A DNA stretch of 64,000 bases, taken from Mesorhizobium sangaii (GTDB lineage Bacteria > Pseudomonadota > Alphaproteobacteria > Rhizobiales > Rhizobiaceae). Below are positions 7,590 to 15,674 of the stretch, piece after piece (positions within the stretch are counted from its first letter, which is position 1; every line of letters starts with the position of its first letter). The stretch covers positions 124,001-188,000 of the forward strand of contig NZ_JACHEF010000004.1 of NCBI RefSeq assembly GCF_014207355.1, in the 5' to 3' direction. The position numbers were made by a program, and so were the translations under genes. The notes beneath the pieces were generated by a model, which was given only the letters and a program-made list of their open reading frames with translations, did not search any database and was not told where the DNA came from.

Positions 7590-7988
7590 TCAGCGATAAA
7601 TGACCGGGCAGCCGCGGTCGTTGGCGAACACGACGACAACACGGTCCCCGTACTGGCGGCCCATCACCTTCACCGTACGACGGCCGACGTCGAGGATGCG
7701 GACGCGGTGGAGACCCATGCGTTCGGCCTTGTCGAGCGCGCGGTCCGGCGAACAGCCACGACGCCATTCGCCGCGGCGTTCATCACCCCAGCCGCGGCGT
7801 TCATCGCCCCAGCCGCGACGTTCATCACGGCGATGGCGATAGCCGTCGTCGCCGGCATAGACGCCGAACCGCGTGTCGCTGTTGTTGCCGAAGCCGAGAT
7901 AGAGGCTGTCGGCATGGGCCGGGATGGCGGCCAGCGTGCCGAGACCGACCAGAGCCGAAAGGGCTGCCGTCTTGATCGTGTTGAACAT
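7590..7988 (-). CDS. Exported Arg-rich protein of unknown function
   Basis: 132 residues. The signal peptide MFNTIKTAALSALVGLGTLA ends at AIPAHA, followed by DSLYLGFGNNSDTRFGVYAG. The middle carries the near-exact tandem unit GDERRGW twice with a partial third copy. The C-terminal half (RALDKAERMGLHRVRILDVG, VKVMGRQYGDRVVVVFANDR) looks like a small PepSY-like or tachylectin-free beta domain seen in many rhizobial secreted proteins, but no firm family is assigned. Ribosome site AAGGAGAG. The 24-base repeat makes copy-number variation likely. Confidence 0.8.
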   Translation of the reverse strand: MFNTIKTAALSALVGLGTLAAIPAHADSLYLGFGNNSDTRFGVYAGDDGYRHRRDERRGWGDERRGWGDERRGEWRRGCSPDRALDKAERMGLHRVRILDVGRRTVKVMGRQYGDRVVVVFANDRGCPVIYR

Positions 7989-8132
7989 TGTCTTCTCTCC
8001 TTGTTGCGGGCTTTCGCCCGTCCTCGTGAACCGATGAGGGGAGAATGCACTTGCCTGTCTGAACTCATTGCGAACCGGCCGTTCATCTCCGGTTCATGTC
8101 GCGGAAAGGGAATTCGCCGCCTCGTCGCGGCG

Positions 8133-8175
8133 CGAGCCATAGGGCTCGTCGTCTCGACGCGAGCCCTATGGCTCG
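8133..8175. repeat. Long inverted repeat overlapping a stop codon
   Basis: CGAGCCATAGGGCTCG (8133-8148) is repeated as its exact reverse complement at 8160-8175, with an 11-base loop. The right arm covers the stop codon and the last codons of the minus-strand gene at 8166. The RNA would fold into a 16-base hairpin at the end of that message. There is no T-run. Confidence 0.7.
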
Positions 8176-8621
8176 TCGGCCAGCAGGTAATCAAAATAGT
8201 CTTCCGGCTCGGCAAGATCGGTCTCGCTTGCCTTGACCCGCCCGCGCATCGACATGCCGGCTTCATGCACGGTCTCGGCGCTGCCCGACACCAGCCGGTG
8301 CCACCAGTAGAGGTCATGGCCCTCGGCCACCAGCCGGTACGCGCAGGTGCTGGGCAACCAGCTGATGGTGCGAACGTTCTGCGGCGTCAGCCCGACGCAG
8401 TCGGGAACGCGCGCCAGCCGGTTGGCGTAGTCCGAGCAGCGGCAGCTCTGCGCGTCGAACAGCCGGCACCCGACACTGGTCCAGTAGATCTCGCCGGTGT
8501 CCTCGTCCTCGAGTTTTGACAGGCAGCATTTGCCGCAGCCGTCGCACAGCGACTCCCACTCGGCCGGGCTCATCGCCTCCAGCGCCTTGGTTTTCCAGAA
8601 TGGCGTTTCCATTCCCGGCAT
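8166..8621 (-). CDS. YcgN/UPF0260-family Cys-cluster protein
   Basis: 151 residues from ATG 8621, or 148 from ATG 8612 (METPFWKTKALEAMSPAEWE). Neither start has a strong ribosome site; the length matches the usual ~150. The diagnostic LCDGCGKCCLSKLED, GCRLFDAQSCRCSDYANR and VPDCVGLTP motifs give the CxxCxxCC cluster and further Cys of the UPF0260/CxxCxxCC family. This family is thought to bind a metal or Fe-S cluster, function unknown. The C-terminus is acidic (AEPEDYFDYLL). Confidence 0.93.
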   Translation of the reverse strand: MPGMETPFWKTKALEAMSPAEWESLCDGCGKCCLSKLEDEDTGEIYWTSVGCRLFDAQSCRCSDYANRLARVPDCVGLTPQNVRTISWLPSTCAYRLVAEGHDLYWWHRLVSGSAETVHEAGMSMRGRVKASETDLAEPEDYFDYLLADEP

Positions 8622-8809
8622 GTGGCCCCGGCCGCCGGCAAGGTCAAGCGCGGCAGCGGCCGGAATGCGACGGTCGCCAGGTGAATGACACGAAGTTGCC
8701 TTCAAAAGGCCGGCCAATCGCCCCGTACGGCGTCTATCGCAACCAAACTGGAACCAATCGGCCCAAGATCGGTTTCGACAAGGATGGGACCCCACAAGGA
8801 GAGTTTTCG

Positions 8810-11065
8810 ATGAAACGCCAACCACGGATTCTGGCAGGCACCGCACTTGGCCTGCTGATGGCATCCGCGCCGTTGGGCGCGTTCCCGCTTCAGGGAAGTG
8901 CCGCCTTCGGCCCCGCCCAGCACACGTCAGCCGCGTTCATTTTGGCGCAGGCAGCGTGCGCCGAGGGCGAATCGGCCGAAGCCTGTGCGCAGAAGCAGCC
9001 AAAACAAAGGGAACGGAAGAAGGCCGAGCCTGAGCAGCAGGCGGCGCCCGCCGCCCAGAGCGAGCAGCCCGCGGAGCAGCAGCAGCCGCGCAAGAAGCGT
9101 GAGAAGCAACAGCAGACGGAGGCCGCCCCTGCCGAGCAGGCCGCTCCGGCTGTCGAAGAGCAGCAGCCTCGGAGGAAGAAGCGCGAACAGCAGCAGCAGC
9201 AGACTGAGCAGGCGCCAGCCGAGCAAGCCGCTCCAGCCGCCGAAGCGCAGCAGCCGCGCAAGAAGAAGCGCGAACAGCAGCAGCAGACTGAGCAGGCGCC
9301 GGCCGAAGCGGCACCCGCCGAACAGGCCGCTCCAGCCGCCGAGGCGCAGCAGCCGCGCAAGAAAAAGCGCGAACAGCAGCAGCAGACCGAGCAGGCGCCA
9401 GCCGAAGCGGCTCCTGCCGGCCAGGCAGAACCGGCCAACGACAACCAGCAGACCGAGCAAGCCAAGCCGCGCAAGAAGCATAAGCAGGATCAGCAGGCCG
9501 AGCCGACCACGGTAGCGCCGGCCGTCGAGCCCGCGCAGAAGCCTGAGAAGCAGAAGAAGCCTGTCGAAGCTGCCAAACCGGCCGTCGTGCCGGAAGCCGC
9601 CCCGGCACCGACCGGGGAGCAAGCTCCGGCCGAAGTGGCGAAGCCCAAGGTCGAACCGGCTCCTGCCGGCGAACAGCCTGCTGCACAGGGCGAGCAGCCT
9701 CAGGACAAGACCAAAAAGCACGGCAGGAAACCGGTTGGCGAGCAGCCGGTAACCGGCGAGCAGCCTGCCACGGGCGAGCAGCCTGTCACGGGCCAACAAC
9801 CGGCCAATGGCGAAAAGCCTGCCGTAGCCGAGCAGCCGGCCAATGGCGGCAAGGCGGCGCCTGTTCAGGGCGAAGCGCCTGCCGATCCGAACGCAGCTCC
9901 CATACTGGACAGCCAGAAGGATGCCGAGCGCAAGGGCGGCAAGGAGCAGGGCCGCAGGAAGCCCGCCAACCAGAACGGCCAGCAGAATGGCGAGCAGCAG
10001 AATGGTGGGCAGAACGCCCAGCAAGGTGGCGATCAGGGCCGGAAGCCCGTGGTCGCGCCTGTCGATCAGGGCCCACCGCCCACCGACGACAAGGCCGCCC
10101 AGCAGGAGATCAAGCCCGAAAAAATCGTCCCGGTGACGGAGGAAAAAGGCACGCGTGTCGATCGTGCGCCCGACGAGAACATCCGCGACCGCCGCCGCCC
10201 CAAGGGCGTCGACGTGCTCAAGGAAATCGGCGACCGCGTCATCATCCAGCTCAACGACCAGACGATTGTCCAGAGCAATGACGGTCCGCGCATGAACCGC
10301 GGCGCCAAGGATGTCTACTACGAGGATCTGCCGCAAGGCCGCATACGCGAGACGGTCCAGCGCAGCAATGGCGTCCAGATCGTCACCATCCGCAACCGCT
10401 ACGGCGATGTCATCCAGCGTTCGCGCATTACCCCCGACGGCCGCGAATATGTGCTGAGCTATGTCGACGAGCAGGACTATCAGGATGAGGGCGACTGGCG
10501 CGATCCCGGCGACGACTTGCCGCCGATGCGACTGACCATCCCGCGGCGGGAGTACATTCTCGATTCCGAGGACGTCGAGAGCCCGGACGACTACTACACC
10601 TTCCTCGAGCAGCCGCCTGTCGAGAAGGTCCAGCGCCTCTATTCGATCGACGAGGTCAAGCGTTCGGCCCGGGTGCGCGACATTGCACGCCGCGTCGACC
10701 TCGACACTCTGAACTTCGAATTCGGCTCGGCCACGATCTCCGACACCGAGGTGCAGAAGCTCGAGGGTGTCGCCGGCGCCATGGACAAGCTGCTGAAGAA
10801 GAACCCGGCCGAGACCTTCCTGATCGAAGGCCATACGGATGCCGTTGGCACGCCGGAGGCCAACCTCGCTTTGTCGGACCGCCGCGCCGAAGCGGTGGCG
10901 GAGGCTCTCACCAATGCCTTCGGCATTCCGCCGGAGAACCTGACGACGCAGGGCTATGGCGAGGAGTACCTGAAGGTCAACACGGCCGCGCCCAACCGCG
11001 AGAACCGGCGCGTCGCCATTCGCCGCATCACCTCGTTGGTGGCGCCGGTCGCCAGCAACAATTAG
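8810..11065 (+). CDS. OmpA-family protein with long Q/K-rich repeat linker
   Basis: 751 residues from MKRQPRILAGTALGLLMASA behind CAAGGAGAG. A signal peptide covers the first ~30 residues. Residues ~65-560 are low complexity: first Lys/Arg-Gln-rich units (PRKKKREQQQQTEQAPAEAA), then Pro-Ala-Glu-rich (GEQPVTG-type) and Gly-Asn-Gln-rich (NGQQNGEQQNGG) stretches. Residues ~560-640 form a conserved beta-rich part (DVLKEIGDRVIIQLNDQ, EDLPQGRIRETVQRSNG). The last ~110 residues are an OmpA-type peptidoglycan-binding domain (NFEFGSATI, LIEGHTDAVG, LSDRRAEAVAEAL, NRENRRVAI). It probably tethers the outer membrane to peptidoglycan. Gene length may vary between strains because of the repeats. Confidence 0.95.
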   Translation: MKRQPRILAGTALGLLMASAPLGAFPLQGSAAFGPAQHTSAAFILAQAACAEGESAEACAQKQPKQRERKKAEPEQQAAPAAQSEQPAEQQQPRKKREKQQQTEAAPAEQAAPAVEEQQPRRKKREQQQQQTEQAPAEQAAPAAEAQQPRKKKREQQQQTEQAPAEAAPAEQAAPAAEAQQPRKKKREQQQQTEQAPAEAAPAGQAEPANDNQQTEQAKPRKKHKQDQQAEPTTVAPAVEPAQKPEKQKKPVEAAKPAVVPEAAPAPTGEQAPAEVAKPKVEPAPAGEQPAAQGEQPQDKTKKHGRKPVGEQPVTGEQPATGEQPVTGQQPANGEKPAVAEQPANGGKAAPVQGEAPADPNAAPILDSQKDAERKGGKEQGRRKPANQNGQQNGEQQNGGQNAQQGGDQGRKPVVAPVDQGPPPTDDKAAQQEIKPEKIVPVTEEKGTRVDRAPDENIRDRRRPKGVDVLKEIGDRVIIQLNDQTIVQSNDGPRMNRGAKDVYYEDLPQGRIRETVQRSNGVQIVTIRNRYGDVIQRSRITPDGREYVLSYVDEQDYQDEGDWRDPGDDLPPMRLTIPRREYILDSEDVESPDDYYTFLEQPPVEKVQRLYSIDEVKRSARVRDIARRVDLDTLNFEFGSATISDTEVQKLEGVAGAMDKLLKKNPAETFLIEGHTDAVGTPEANLALSDRRAEAVAEALTNAFGIPPENLTTQGYGEEYLKVNTAAPNRENRRVAIRRITSLVAPVASNN
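9070..9490 (+). repeat. Imperfect in-frame repeats in the OmpA-family gene
   Basis: Units of roughly 80-100 bases encode variants of QQPRKKKREQQQQTEQAPAE. The copies near 9250 and 9348 are almost identical at the DNA level over about 50 bases. Runs of CAG codons add local slippage potential. These are coding repeats, not a CRISPR array: there are no unique spacers and the frame is preserved. Confidence 0.8.
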
Positions 11066-11270
11066 GTCATGATTTCAAAACCATGACCTGGTTTGCGGAC
11101 TCTACACGAAAAGCAACCATCCCTGGTCCTGCCGGGGATGGTTCGGCGTGCCAGGTTCAACAAGAGTTGTACCGGCATTAGAGCCTGCTCATTGAATCGC
11201 GAGGGCATCCACCCCAGATTCTGGACTGGGCGTTCCCTGCCCCGTCCCGACTCCAGCGGGACGCATTGAG

Positions 11271-11301
11271 CCCCGCCGGTCCCTCGCCGGCGGGGTTTTT
11301 T
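11271..11301 (+). terminator. Intrinsic terminator
   Basis: CCCCGCCGG-tccctcg-CCGGCGGGG followed by six T. It lies about 200 bases after the OmpA-family gene. The stretch 11066-11270 has no gene; it starts with an inverted repeat (AGGTCATG…CATGACCT, 11064-11089) directly at the stop codon. Confidence 0.9.
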
Positions 11302-11387
11302 GTCTTGCAAACAGGGGCGACCTGACCGAAATACGAGCCACCCACCCTGCGGTCCGCTATCCCAAGGGAACCAACCGGAACCATTTT

Positions 11388-11903
11388 ATGAAGCGTCTCG
11401 AACTCGCCATCGAATCGATCATCCTTGCTTCGCGATGGCTGCTGGTCGTCTTCTATCTCGGGCTTGGCGTGGCGCTGGCGATCTACGCGCTGTCCTTCGG
11501 CAAGAAGCTCTACGAGTTCGTCACCGTGGCGTTCACGCTTGGCGACACCGACACGATCCTGAAGATGCTGGGACTGATCGATGCCGCACTGGTCGCCTCG
11601 CTGGTGGTGATGGTCATCATCTCGGGCTACGAGAACTTCGTCAGCCGCTTCGACGATGAAGACGGCGGTGTGCATTGGCTGGGCACGATCGATGTCGGTT
11701 CGCTGAAGGTCAAGGTTGCCTCGACCATCGTCGCCATCTCCTCCATCCATCTCTTGCAGGTGTTCCTCAACTCGTCTTCCTATTCGACCGACCAGTTGAT
11801 GTGGCTGACCATCATCCACCTCGCCTTCGTCGCCTCGGCCTTCATGCTCGCCTATATCGATCGGCTGATGGGCCTGAGCAAAGGCAAGAAGGACGAGGCA
11901 TGA
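11388..11903 (+). CDS. YqhA/UPF0114-family inner-membrane protein
   Basis: 171 residues with four hydrophobic segments (starting near residues 15, 58, 102 and 136). The opening MKRLELAIESIILASRWLLV, the VMVIISGYENFVSRF motif and HWLGTIDVGSLKVKVASTIV are characteristic of this family of small integral membrane proteins of unknown function. Full length. The ribosome site is weak, so the start rests on the conserved N-terminus. Confidence 0.93.
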   Translation: MKRLELAIESIILASRWLLVVFYLGLGVALAIYALSFGKKLYEFVTVAFTLGDTDTILKMLGLIDAALVASLVVMVIISGYENFVSRFDDEDGGVHWLGTIDVGSLKVKVASTIVAISSIHLLQVFLNSSSYSTDQLMWLTIIHLAFVASAFMLAYIDRLMGLSKGKKDEA

Positions 11904-12011
11904 GGTGGCGCCTGCCGGCGTTGAATCAATCCGGCAGGTTCGGCACCCTATCGCCTTGCATGAGCAGGATTTGCCGCGGCTCTAGGATTGGCGGCCGGCG
12001 GCCTCAAGCCT

Positions 12012-12878
12012 CTAATAGATCCGCTTGATCTTCGTGTCCGTGCGCGCAAACACCTCGTCCGGCACGAAAAAGTCGCCGGCCAGCGGTCCGGTCGCGCCTG
12101 GCGCATAGATGGACAAAACGCTGACGCCCTCCGCGCGCAGCACCTCCTCGTCGATATAGAAATTGCCGGTTGCCTCGCGTGACGGCCGCATGAAGATCGC
12201 ATGCGCGGCATCGGCCATGATGTCGGGCGAACGGCTCATCGCCGCCACCGTCGCGCCGCCGAGCAGATTGCGCACCGCCGCCGTGTCGATGGTCGAAATC
12301 GGCCACAGCGAATTGACCGCGATGCCGTCCCTGGCGAACTCGGCGCTCATGCCCAGCGTGCACATCGACATGCCGAACTTGGCCATCGTGTAGGCGACGT
12401 GGTTCTTGAACCATTTGGCCTTCATATCGAGCGGCGGCGCCAGATTCAAAATGTGAGGATTATTGGCCAACTTCAGGTGCGGAATGCACATTTTGGAGAC
12501 GAGGAAGGTGCCGCGCGTGTTGATCTGGTGCATCAGATCGTAGCGCTTCATGTCGGTCTCCAGCGTGCCGGTGAGCTGGATGGCGCTGGCATTGTTGACG
12601 CAGATGTCGATGCCGCCGAACTTTTCCACGGTCCTTGAAACCGCCTCGGCAACCTGCGCTTCCTCGCGGATGTCGCACAGCACGGGCAGAGCCTTGCCGC
12701 CGGCCTTCTCGATCTCCTGCGCCGCCGTGTAAATCGTGCCCGGCAGCTTCGGATGCGGCTCGGCGGTCTTGGCGGCGATCGTCACATTGGCGCCGTCACG
12801 CGCGGCGCGCAGCGCAATCGCCAGCCCGATGCCGCGCGACCCGCCGGAGATGAACAGCGTCTTTCCCTTCAGCGACAT
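12012..12878 (-). CDS. SDR-family oxidoreductase, HSDL2-like
   Basis: 288 residues from MSLKGKTLFISGGSRGIG, with GGGAGG upstream. The NAD(P)-binding motif SGGSRGIG (11-18), NNAS (95-98) and YTMAK (Tyr163, Lys167) place it in the short-chain dehydrogenases. The stretch HILNLAPPLDMKAKWFKNHV resembles hydroxysteroid-dehydrogenase-like protein 2, where the equivalent reads ISPPL. Here Ala147 stands in the position of the catalytic Ser. Substrate unknown; acyl-CoA or steroid-like compounds are guesses from the family. Single gene, with no operon partner. Confidence 0.9.
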   Translation of the reverse strand: MSLKGKTLFISGGSRGIGLAIALRAARDGANVTIAAKTAEPHPKLPGTIYTAAQEIEKAGGKALPVLCDIREEAQVAEAVSRTVEKFGGIDICVNNASAIQLTGTLETDMKRYDLMHQINTRGTFLVSKMCIPHLKLANNPHILNLAPPLDMKAKWFKNHVAYTMAKFGMSMCTLGMSAEFARDGIAVNSLWPISTIDTAAVRNLLGGATVAAMSRSPDIMADAAHAIFMRPSREATGNFYIDEEVLRAEGVSVLSIYAPGATGPLAGDFFVPDEVFARTDTKIKRIY

Positions 12879-12988
12879 TTCCTTGCGCCTCCCTTGCAAC
12901 ATGGCAGGCGCGAACCTTTGCGCGGCAGGCGACTGCAGCGCAAGGCCCGAGGCGCTGGATGCCGAGTTACGCTGCGTAGGGTTTATGA

Positions 12989-13618
12989 CTAGACCAGCAC
13001 CAGCCCCTGGCGCATCGCGATGGCGATCGCATCGGTCCGGTTGGCGGCACCCAGCTTGATCAGGATCGCGGCGACATGGAACTTCGCCGTGTGCACCGAA
13101 ATATTCAGCCGCCGCGCGATCACCTTGTTGGGTGCGCCCTCGGCCAGCAGCGCCAGCACTTCCGCCTCGCGCGGCGACAGCGCAGGGCGGGCGACGTGCT
13201 CATCGGAGGCCTCGTCGTCAAACGGCTCGCCATCGCCTGCATGGAAACCCTCATGGCGCCCGCTTCTGCCATCGCCCGATACGCGATAGCCGGCCGCCGC
13301 CAGCCGCGCCGCCGCCGCGATCAGCAAATCGTCCGCGCCCGCAGGCAGCACGGCCAACACCTCGCCGGCAGGCCGCTCGGCGCGGCCCGACAGCAGCACC
13401 CGTGGCGTGGAGGCCGGCACGGCATCACCGCTGCTGTCGTCAACGATGGCGACATCTGCCGTGCCGCCGCCGGCCACGACCGGCAGCAGGTCGTCGCTGG
13501 CAGCAAGCGACGCAGCCAGGCGCTCGGCACGCCCTGCGTCTCGAAGCGCAATCAGCACCACCAGCCGCCGCGAGGCGGCGCCGTCATGCATGATCCCGTC
13601 GCTGGTGAGCGTGTCCAT
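12989..13618 (-). CDS. LuxR-type HTH regulator with degenerate receiver-like domain
   Basis: About 209 residues. The C-terminal 65 residues carry a full LuxR/FixJ DNA-binding domain (LSPREAEVLALLAEG, NKVIARRLNISVHTAKFHVA, KLGAANRTDAIAIAMRQG). The N-terminal part (RLVVLIALRDAGRAERLAAS, VAIVDDSSGD) has the alternation of a receiver domain, but no convincing acidic pocket or phospho-acceptor, so it may be a pseudo-receiver. It starts at ATG 13618 (GTG 13621 possible), nine bases after the stop of the pseudoprotease gene, so the two are very likely cotranscribed. Confidence 0.85.
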   Translation of the reverse strand: MDTLTSDGIMHDGAASRRLVVLIALRDAGRAERLAASLAASDDLLPVVAGGGTADVAIVDDSSGDAVPASTPRVLLSGRAERPAGEVLAVLPAGADDLLIAAAARLAAAGYRVSGDGRSGRHEGFHAGDGEPFDDEASDEHVARPALSPREAEVLALLAEGAPNKVIARRLNISVHTAKFHVAAILIKLGAANRTDAIAIAMRQGLVLV

Positions 13619-13626
13619 CACTCCTC

Positions 13627-14499
13627 TCAGGAAAGCGGCTTTTCGCCGATCGTCAGCGCGACATCACGCTGTTCGCCGCCGCGCACGACACCGAGTGTCA
13701 CCGCAACGCCGGCGCTGTCAGGGCCGAGCCTGCGGATCAGGTCGCGCGGACCATGCACCGCCTCGCCATTCCATGCCACGATGATGTCGCCGAGCGAAAG
13801 ACCGGCGGCCTTGGCCGGGCCCTCGTCATCGAGGCTCATCACCATCGCGCCATGCGCGTCGCGGTCGCGCACCGGGTGCAGCCCGGCGCCGAGATAGCCG
13901 CGCGCGACATGACCCTTTTCACGCAAGGTCGCCACCGCCCGCTCGATAGTCTCGTAAGGCATCACCAGTGCCCGGTGGCGCGGCCCGAACAACAGCATGC
14001 CGATCAGCGCGCCCTTGGCGTCGAGCACCGGGCCGCCTTCGAAACGGCCGCCGGCACCGACGGCCAGATTGATGCGTCGGTCGATGGTGCCGCCGCGCAT
14101 CGAGCGCCATGCCGGGCCGACCTCGCCGACCGAGCCCGACACGGCCAGCGCCGAACCCTGGCTGTTGCCGATGGCGATGGCGATGTTGCCGGGCCGTACC
14201 GCATCCGCCTTGGTAAGTGCAGGCGCTGTGCCCGCATCGGCCGGCTTCAGCAGGGCGACGCCGGTCGATGGATCGCGGCCGACCAGTTCGGCCTTCACCG
14301 TCTCGCCAGAGGCCAGCGTCAGCTCGATCTCCTCGCCAGCCTCGACGGCTTCCTCGGCGGTGACGAAATAACCGTCGCGCCAATGGAAGGCGCTTGCCGT
14401 GCGATGATGATGCGTGGCGAAACTCGCCGTAGCCGGAGCCACCTTGGCGGCGAGATCGGCGATGGCCTGGGAAAACGCGCTCAGATTGAAATCGGTCAT
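13627..14499 (-). CDS. HtrA-like pseudoprotease (trypsin-fold, triad lost)
   Basis: 290 residues from MTDFNLSAFSQAIADLAAKV, with CAGGAGA upstream. The trypsin-like fold can be followed block by block against the neighbouring protease at 14724. VTAEEAV replaces VTNFHVV (Glu50 for His). STGVALLKP replaces DTDIALV (Gly80 for Asp). RFEGGPVLD replaces GNSGGPL (Glu154 for Ser). A C-terminal PDZ domain follows (GYLGAGLHPV, GPAKAAGLSLGDIIVAWNGE). There is no signal peptide, so it should stay in the cytoplasm. It heads a two-gene unit with the LuxR-type regulator and is divergent from the intact protease. A binding or sensing role is inferred. Confidence 0.88.
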   Translation of the reverse strand: MTDFNLSAFSQAIADLAAKVAPATASFATHHHRTASAFHWRDGYFVTAEEAVEAGEEIELTLASGETVKAELVGRDPSTGVALLKPADAGTAPALTKADAVRPGNIAIAIGNSQGSALAVSGSVGEVGPAWRSMRGGTIDRRINLAVGAGGRFEGGPVLDAKGALIGMLLFGPRHRALVMPYETIERAVATLREKGHVARGYLGAGLHPVRDRDAHGAMVMSLDDEGPAKAAGLSLGDIIVAWNGEAVHGPRDLIRRLGPDSAGVAVTLGVVRGGEQRDVALTIGEKPLS

Positions 14500-14633
14500 A
14501 TTGGTCTCCTGGGTTTCTTTATGCCCCAGATATCGCTCGGCAGCGCGCTTGGAGGTACTCGCCTGACGGCTAGTTGCTGGTTTGACTGGCCATCTGGTCA
14601 GGTCGCGGCGGTTCCAGCCGCTCCGCACATATA

Positions 14634-14682
14634 GTGCGTGTCGCCCAAAAGTGCTCAACGGTTTTGGGACAACGACGCGCAC
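14634..14682. repeat. Palindromic repeat, GTCGCCCAAAAGTG type
   Basis: An imperfect palindrome: GTGCGTGTCG…CGACGCGCAC at the ends and CCCAAAAGTGC…GGTTTTGGG inside. The same element occurs at 29770-29820 and, shorter, at 29830-29869. It sits in the divergent intergenic region of the protease module. Such elements are dispersed in Mesorhizobium genomes; mobility and function are not shown here. Confidence 0.8.
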
Positions 14683-14723
14683 AGGAAAAAACCGCGTTAC
14701 AACTGAAAACACGGAGCCCACCA

Positions 14724-15671
14724 ATGGCCCTCGCCGCTGCCAAATTCCAAACCGACGATACGCTGCTCGATGCCTATTCGACGACGGTTGCCGACGCCGT
14801 CGACCGCATCGGCCCCGCCGTCTGCCGTATCGAGCGCATTGGCGGTCAGGGCGGCCATGGTTCCGGCTTCGTCATCGCGCCGGACGGGTTGGTCGTCACC
14901 AATTTCCATGTCGTCGGCGACGCCAAGACAGTGCGCGTCTCGATGCCGGACGGCGCCTCCCGCGAGGGCCGCGTGCTTGGCCGCGACCCCGACACCGACA
15001 TCGCGCTGGTACGCGCCGACGGCAGCTTTGCCGATGTCGCCCCCCTTGGCGATTCCAAGCGGCTGCGGCGCGGCCAGATCGCCATTGCCATCGGCAATCC
15101 GCTCGGCTTCGAATGGACCGTCACTTCGGGCGTCGTCTCGGCGCTCGGCCGCTCGATGCGCGCCTCCACCGGGCGGCTGATCGACGACGTCATCCAGACC
15201 GACGCAGCGCTCAACCCCGGCAATTCCGGCGGGCCGCTGGTGTCGTCGGCCGGCGAGGTCATCGGCGTCAACACCGCCATGATCCATGGCGCGCAAGGCA
15301 TTGCTTTCGCCGTCGCCTCCAACACCGCCAATTTCGTCATCTCGGAGATCATCCGCTTCGGCCGCGTGCGCCGCGCCTTCATCGGCGTTTCGGCCGACAC
15401 GACGAACCTGCCGCGCCGCGCAGCCCTCTTGTCGCAAGTCTCGACCAGCACGGCTGTGCGGCTGCGCAGCGTCGAGAAGAATGGCCCGGCGGCGAAGGCG
15501 GGCCTGAAGGAAGGCGATATCATCGCCGCCATCGACGGCCGCCCGGTCACCGGCGTCGACGATTTGGTGCGCCTGCTCGATGCAGAGCGCATCGGCCGCG
15601 AGACACTGTGCACCGTCGTGCGCCGCACCGGCGTCAGCCAAGTGACGGTGACGCCGGTGGCACGCAGCTGA
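14724..15671 (+). CDS. HtrA/DegP-like serine protease without signal peptide
   Basis: 315 residues from MALAAAKFQTDDTLLDAYST. The trypsin domain has a complete triad: His62 in VVTNFHVV, Asp92 in DPDTDIALV and Ser168 in NPGNSGGPL. One PDZ domain follows (FIGVSADTTNL, KNGPAAKAGLKEGDIIAAID). Family members normally act in the periplasm; here no signal peptide or membrane anchor is visible. Either the protein is cytoplasmic or it is exported in another way. It is divergent from the pseudoprotease/LuxR unit, with 224 bases between the starts. Confidence 0.93.
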   Translation: MALAAAKFQTDDTLLDAYSTTVADAVDRIGPAVCRIERIGGQGGHGSGFVIAPDGLVVTNFHVVGDAKTVRVSMPDGASREGRVLGRDPDTDIALVRADGSFADVAPLGDSKRLRRGQIAIAIGNPLGFEWTVTSGVVSALGRSMRASTGRLIDDVIQTDAALNPGNSGGPLVSSAGEVIGVNTAMIHGAQGIAFAVASNTANFVISEIIRFGRVRRAFIGVSADTTNLPRRAALLSQVSTSTAVRLRSVEKNGPAAKAGLKEGDIIAAIDGRPVTGVDDLVRLLDAERIGRETLCTVVRRTGVSQVTVTPVARS

Positions 15672-15674
15672 GGT

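Noticed and set aside
9070..9490. Regular repeats that might suggest a CRISPR array
   Set aside because: The units are coding, in frame, imperfect and without unique spacers; no cas genes are near.
8927..10834. Very long minus-strand open frame (635 codons) inside the OmpA-family gene
   Set aside because: It is the mirror of a biased, repeat-rich coding sequence. It lacks a ribosome site and known domains, while the plus strand has a signal peptide and an OmpA domain.
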